This document shows, in pieces, positions 22,506 through 24,028 of a DNA stretch of 24,028 nt. The number at the start of each line of letters is the position of its first letter. Position 1 is the stretch's first letter. The translations under genes and the position numbers were made by a program. This DNA comes from JBIOUF01 sp044866695 (GTDB lineage: Bacteria; Actinomycetota; Actinomycetes; Propionibacteriales; Nocardioidaceae). The stretch lies in assembly GCA_044866695.1 (NCBI GenBank), contig JBIOUF010000260.1, positions 1-24,028 of the forward strand, given 5' to 3'. A model generated the notes under the pieces. It saw only the letters and a list, made by a program, of their open reading frames with translations, was not told the DNA's origin and searched no databases.

Positions 22506-24028
22506 CGGAGCGGGCGGCAGGCGGAGGCGCTGGCCGCCCTGAAGCGGGCGCGCGCGATGCTGGTCGACGAGCTCGGCCTGGACCCAGGACGCGAGCTCGT
22601 CGAGCTCGAGCAGCTGCTGCTCCGGCAGGACCCGTCCCTGGACCCGGCGGTGGTGCGGGAGGTCAGCTCCGGCTGTCCCTACCGCGGCCTGCTGCCGTAC
22701 GACGCCGAGGACGCCGACTCGTTCTTCGGCCGCGAGAACGACGTGGCCGCGTGCCTGAGGAGGCTCCGGGAGACGGGGGTCCTCGCGGTGGTCGGGCCGT
22801 CCGGGGTAGGCAAGTCCTCCCTGGTCCGCGCGGGGGTGGTGGCCGCCCTTGCCCGCACCGAGACAGCGGTCCTGGTGACCACGCCCGGTGCGCATCCGCT
22901 CGACTCGCTGGCCCGGTTGAAGGGCGGCGGCCGCCAGACCCTGGTCGTCGACCAGGCAGAGGACGCGGTGACCGCGTGCACCGACCCCGGCGAACGCGAG
23001 CGGTACTTCGCCGCGCTGGCCGGGCACGTGGCCGCCGGCGGCGCGCTGGCGCTCGCCATGCGCGCGGACCACCTCGGCGACCTGGCGCCGTACCCGGAGA
23101 TCGCGCGGATCGTCGAGGACGGCCTCTACCTGCTCGGCCCGATGAGCGAGCCCGACCTGCGCAGCGCCGTCGAGGGACCGGCGCGCCAGGCCGGGCTACG
23201 GCTGGAGCCCGGCCTGGTGGACCTGCTGGTTCGCGACGTGGAGGGCGAGCCGGCCGCGCTGCCGCTGCTCTCCCACGTGCTGCGGGAGACCTGGGAGCGC
23301 CGGGAGGGGCCGACGCTCACCGTGGCCGGCTACCGGTCGACCGGCGGGATCCGGTCGGCCGTGTCCCAGTCCGCCGAGCGCCTGTACGACGCGATGGACG
23401 CCGCCCAGCGCGGCCGCCTGCGCAGCCTGCTGCTGCGGCTGGTGGTGCCCACCGGGGGCGGCGACCCGGTGCGGGCGCGGGTGCCGCGCGCGAAGGTCTC
23501 CGCCGACGGCGAACATCGGCGGCTCGTGGAACAGCTGGTCGACGCCCGACTGGTCAGCGTGGACGGGGACTCCCTCCAGATCGCCCACGAGTCCCTGGTG
23601 CGGGTCTGGCCGCGGCTGCGCGGCTGGCTCGACGACGACCTCGACGGGCAGCGCCTCTTCCGGCACCTCGCCGACGCCGCGGACGCCTGGGACCAGATGG
23701 GCCGCCCGGACAGCGAGCTCTACCGAGGCGCCCAGGGCGTGTTGCACGAGGACGTCGCGGCCGGCCTGCTGCTCGCCGTCGAGGGTGTCCAGGCCGACCA
23801 GTCCTCCCAGGCCTGGGAGAACCTCGGGGCCACGCTGACCCGAGCGGGCGCGCTGTCCGTGGTGCGCGACGTGGGCGACATGGTCGGAGCCCCGGGCACG
23901 GCCGAGATGCCCTCGGTCTCGACGAGCTCGGCAGGCGGGCTGGTCGCCGGCAACGTCCTGGGCGACGTCGCGCGGCTGTTCGACGAGGCGACCCTCGCGC
24001 CGCTGCCGTTCCGGCAGGCGCCCAGGGA
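22506..24028 (+). CDS. BTAD/nSTAND1 NTPase regulator, 5'-truncated and running off the window
   Basis: The frame is open from 22485, but recognisable protein starts at about 22506. It begins with RSGRQAEALAALKRARAMLVDELGLDP, the last helices of a BTAD (bacterial transcriptional activator) domain. CPYRGLLPYDAEDADSFFGREN then opens an nSTAND1 domain with Walker A GPSGVGKS (22794-22817) and a Walker B-like LVVDQAED (22938-22964), continuing through LRSAVEGPARQAGL and LPLLSHVLRETWE to IAHESLVRVWPRL. The usual DNA-binding winged helix and first half of BTAD are missing, and no start or ribosome site is seen. From about 23742 the protein resembles the start of the WD40-type sensor tail (LLLAVEGVQ), but the roughly 100-residue transmembrane linker normally before it is absent. 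Intact relatives are large signalling NTPases. This copy may not be expressed. Confidence 0.75.

Overview
The window is very GC-rich and carries an actinobacterial chromosomal backbone. On the minus strand, read right to left, the order is dxr, rseP/rip1, ispG, DUF3099, GNAT acetyltransferase, proS, then (past two plus-strand genes) rimP, nusA, ylxR and infB. This matches, as I recall it, the Mycobacterium tuberculosis Rv2870c-Rv2839c order, including the lipoprotein/ferritin-like pair between proS and rimP. The intergenic palindromes that read as alternations of gagcctgcgagc and gctcctcaaccag are of a type I associate with Nocardioides and relatives. A Nocardioidaceae-like host is therefore my inference, not a proof.

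Layout. 1-50 is the tail of an unidentified plus-strand gene, followed by a strong hairpin. 57-2792 (minus) is infB (truncated), ylxR, nusA and rimP, the transcription/translation factor operon. 2918-3870 (plus) is a Tat lipoprotein and a ferritin-like protein, followed by a highly structured non-coding stretch. 4144-6826 (minus) is proS and a GNAT protein. 6827-14122 is an accessory insert. It holds a fragment of an HNH nuclease, palindromic repeats, a small conserved-looking hypothetical gene, three overlapping membrane-protein genes, a membrane-anchored alpha/beta hydrolase, a relic of a beta-lactamase-family serine hydrolase, an ABC-2 type exporter and an unrecognised decayed stretch. 14123-18039 (minus) is DUF3099, ispG, rseP and dxr, giving two steps of the MEP isoprenoid pathway and a site-2 protease. 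18040-18447 is dense tandem and palindromic repeats. 18437-22017 (minus) is a proline dehydrogenase followed by a large PLP-dependent Orn/Lys/Arg-type decarboxylase. 22084-22504 (minus) is an M15 peptidase remnant, and 22506-24028 (plus) is a BTAD/nSTAND1 NTPase gene that has lost its 5' end and runs off the window.

Both ends of the window look like junctions rather than ordinary gene borders. infB stops inside its Ala/Pro-rich linker, with the whole GTPase part missing and a foreign gene end and terminator in its place. At about 22505 an M15 peptidase gene and a STAND gene are each cut inside a conserved region. These are either real rearrangements or chimeric assembly joins, and read coverage would decide.

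The part most likely to hold an undescribed functional unit is the plus-strand run 7838-13649. Two divisions are visible there: a three-gene translationally coupled membrane-protein operon, and a hydrolase plus ABC exporter module whose ATPase has Glu at the Q-loop position, as in lantibiotic/bacitracin-type exporters. Peptide-antibiotic or lipid-linked stress resistance is a reasonable but unproven guess for the second.
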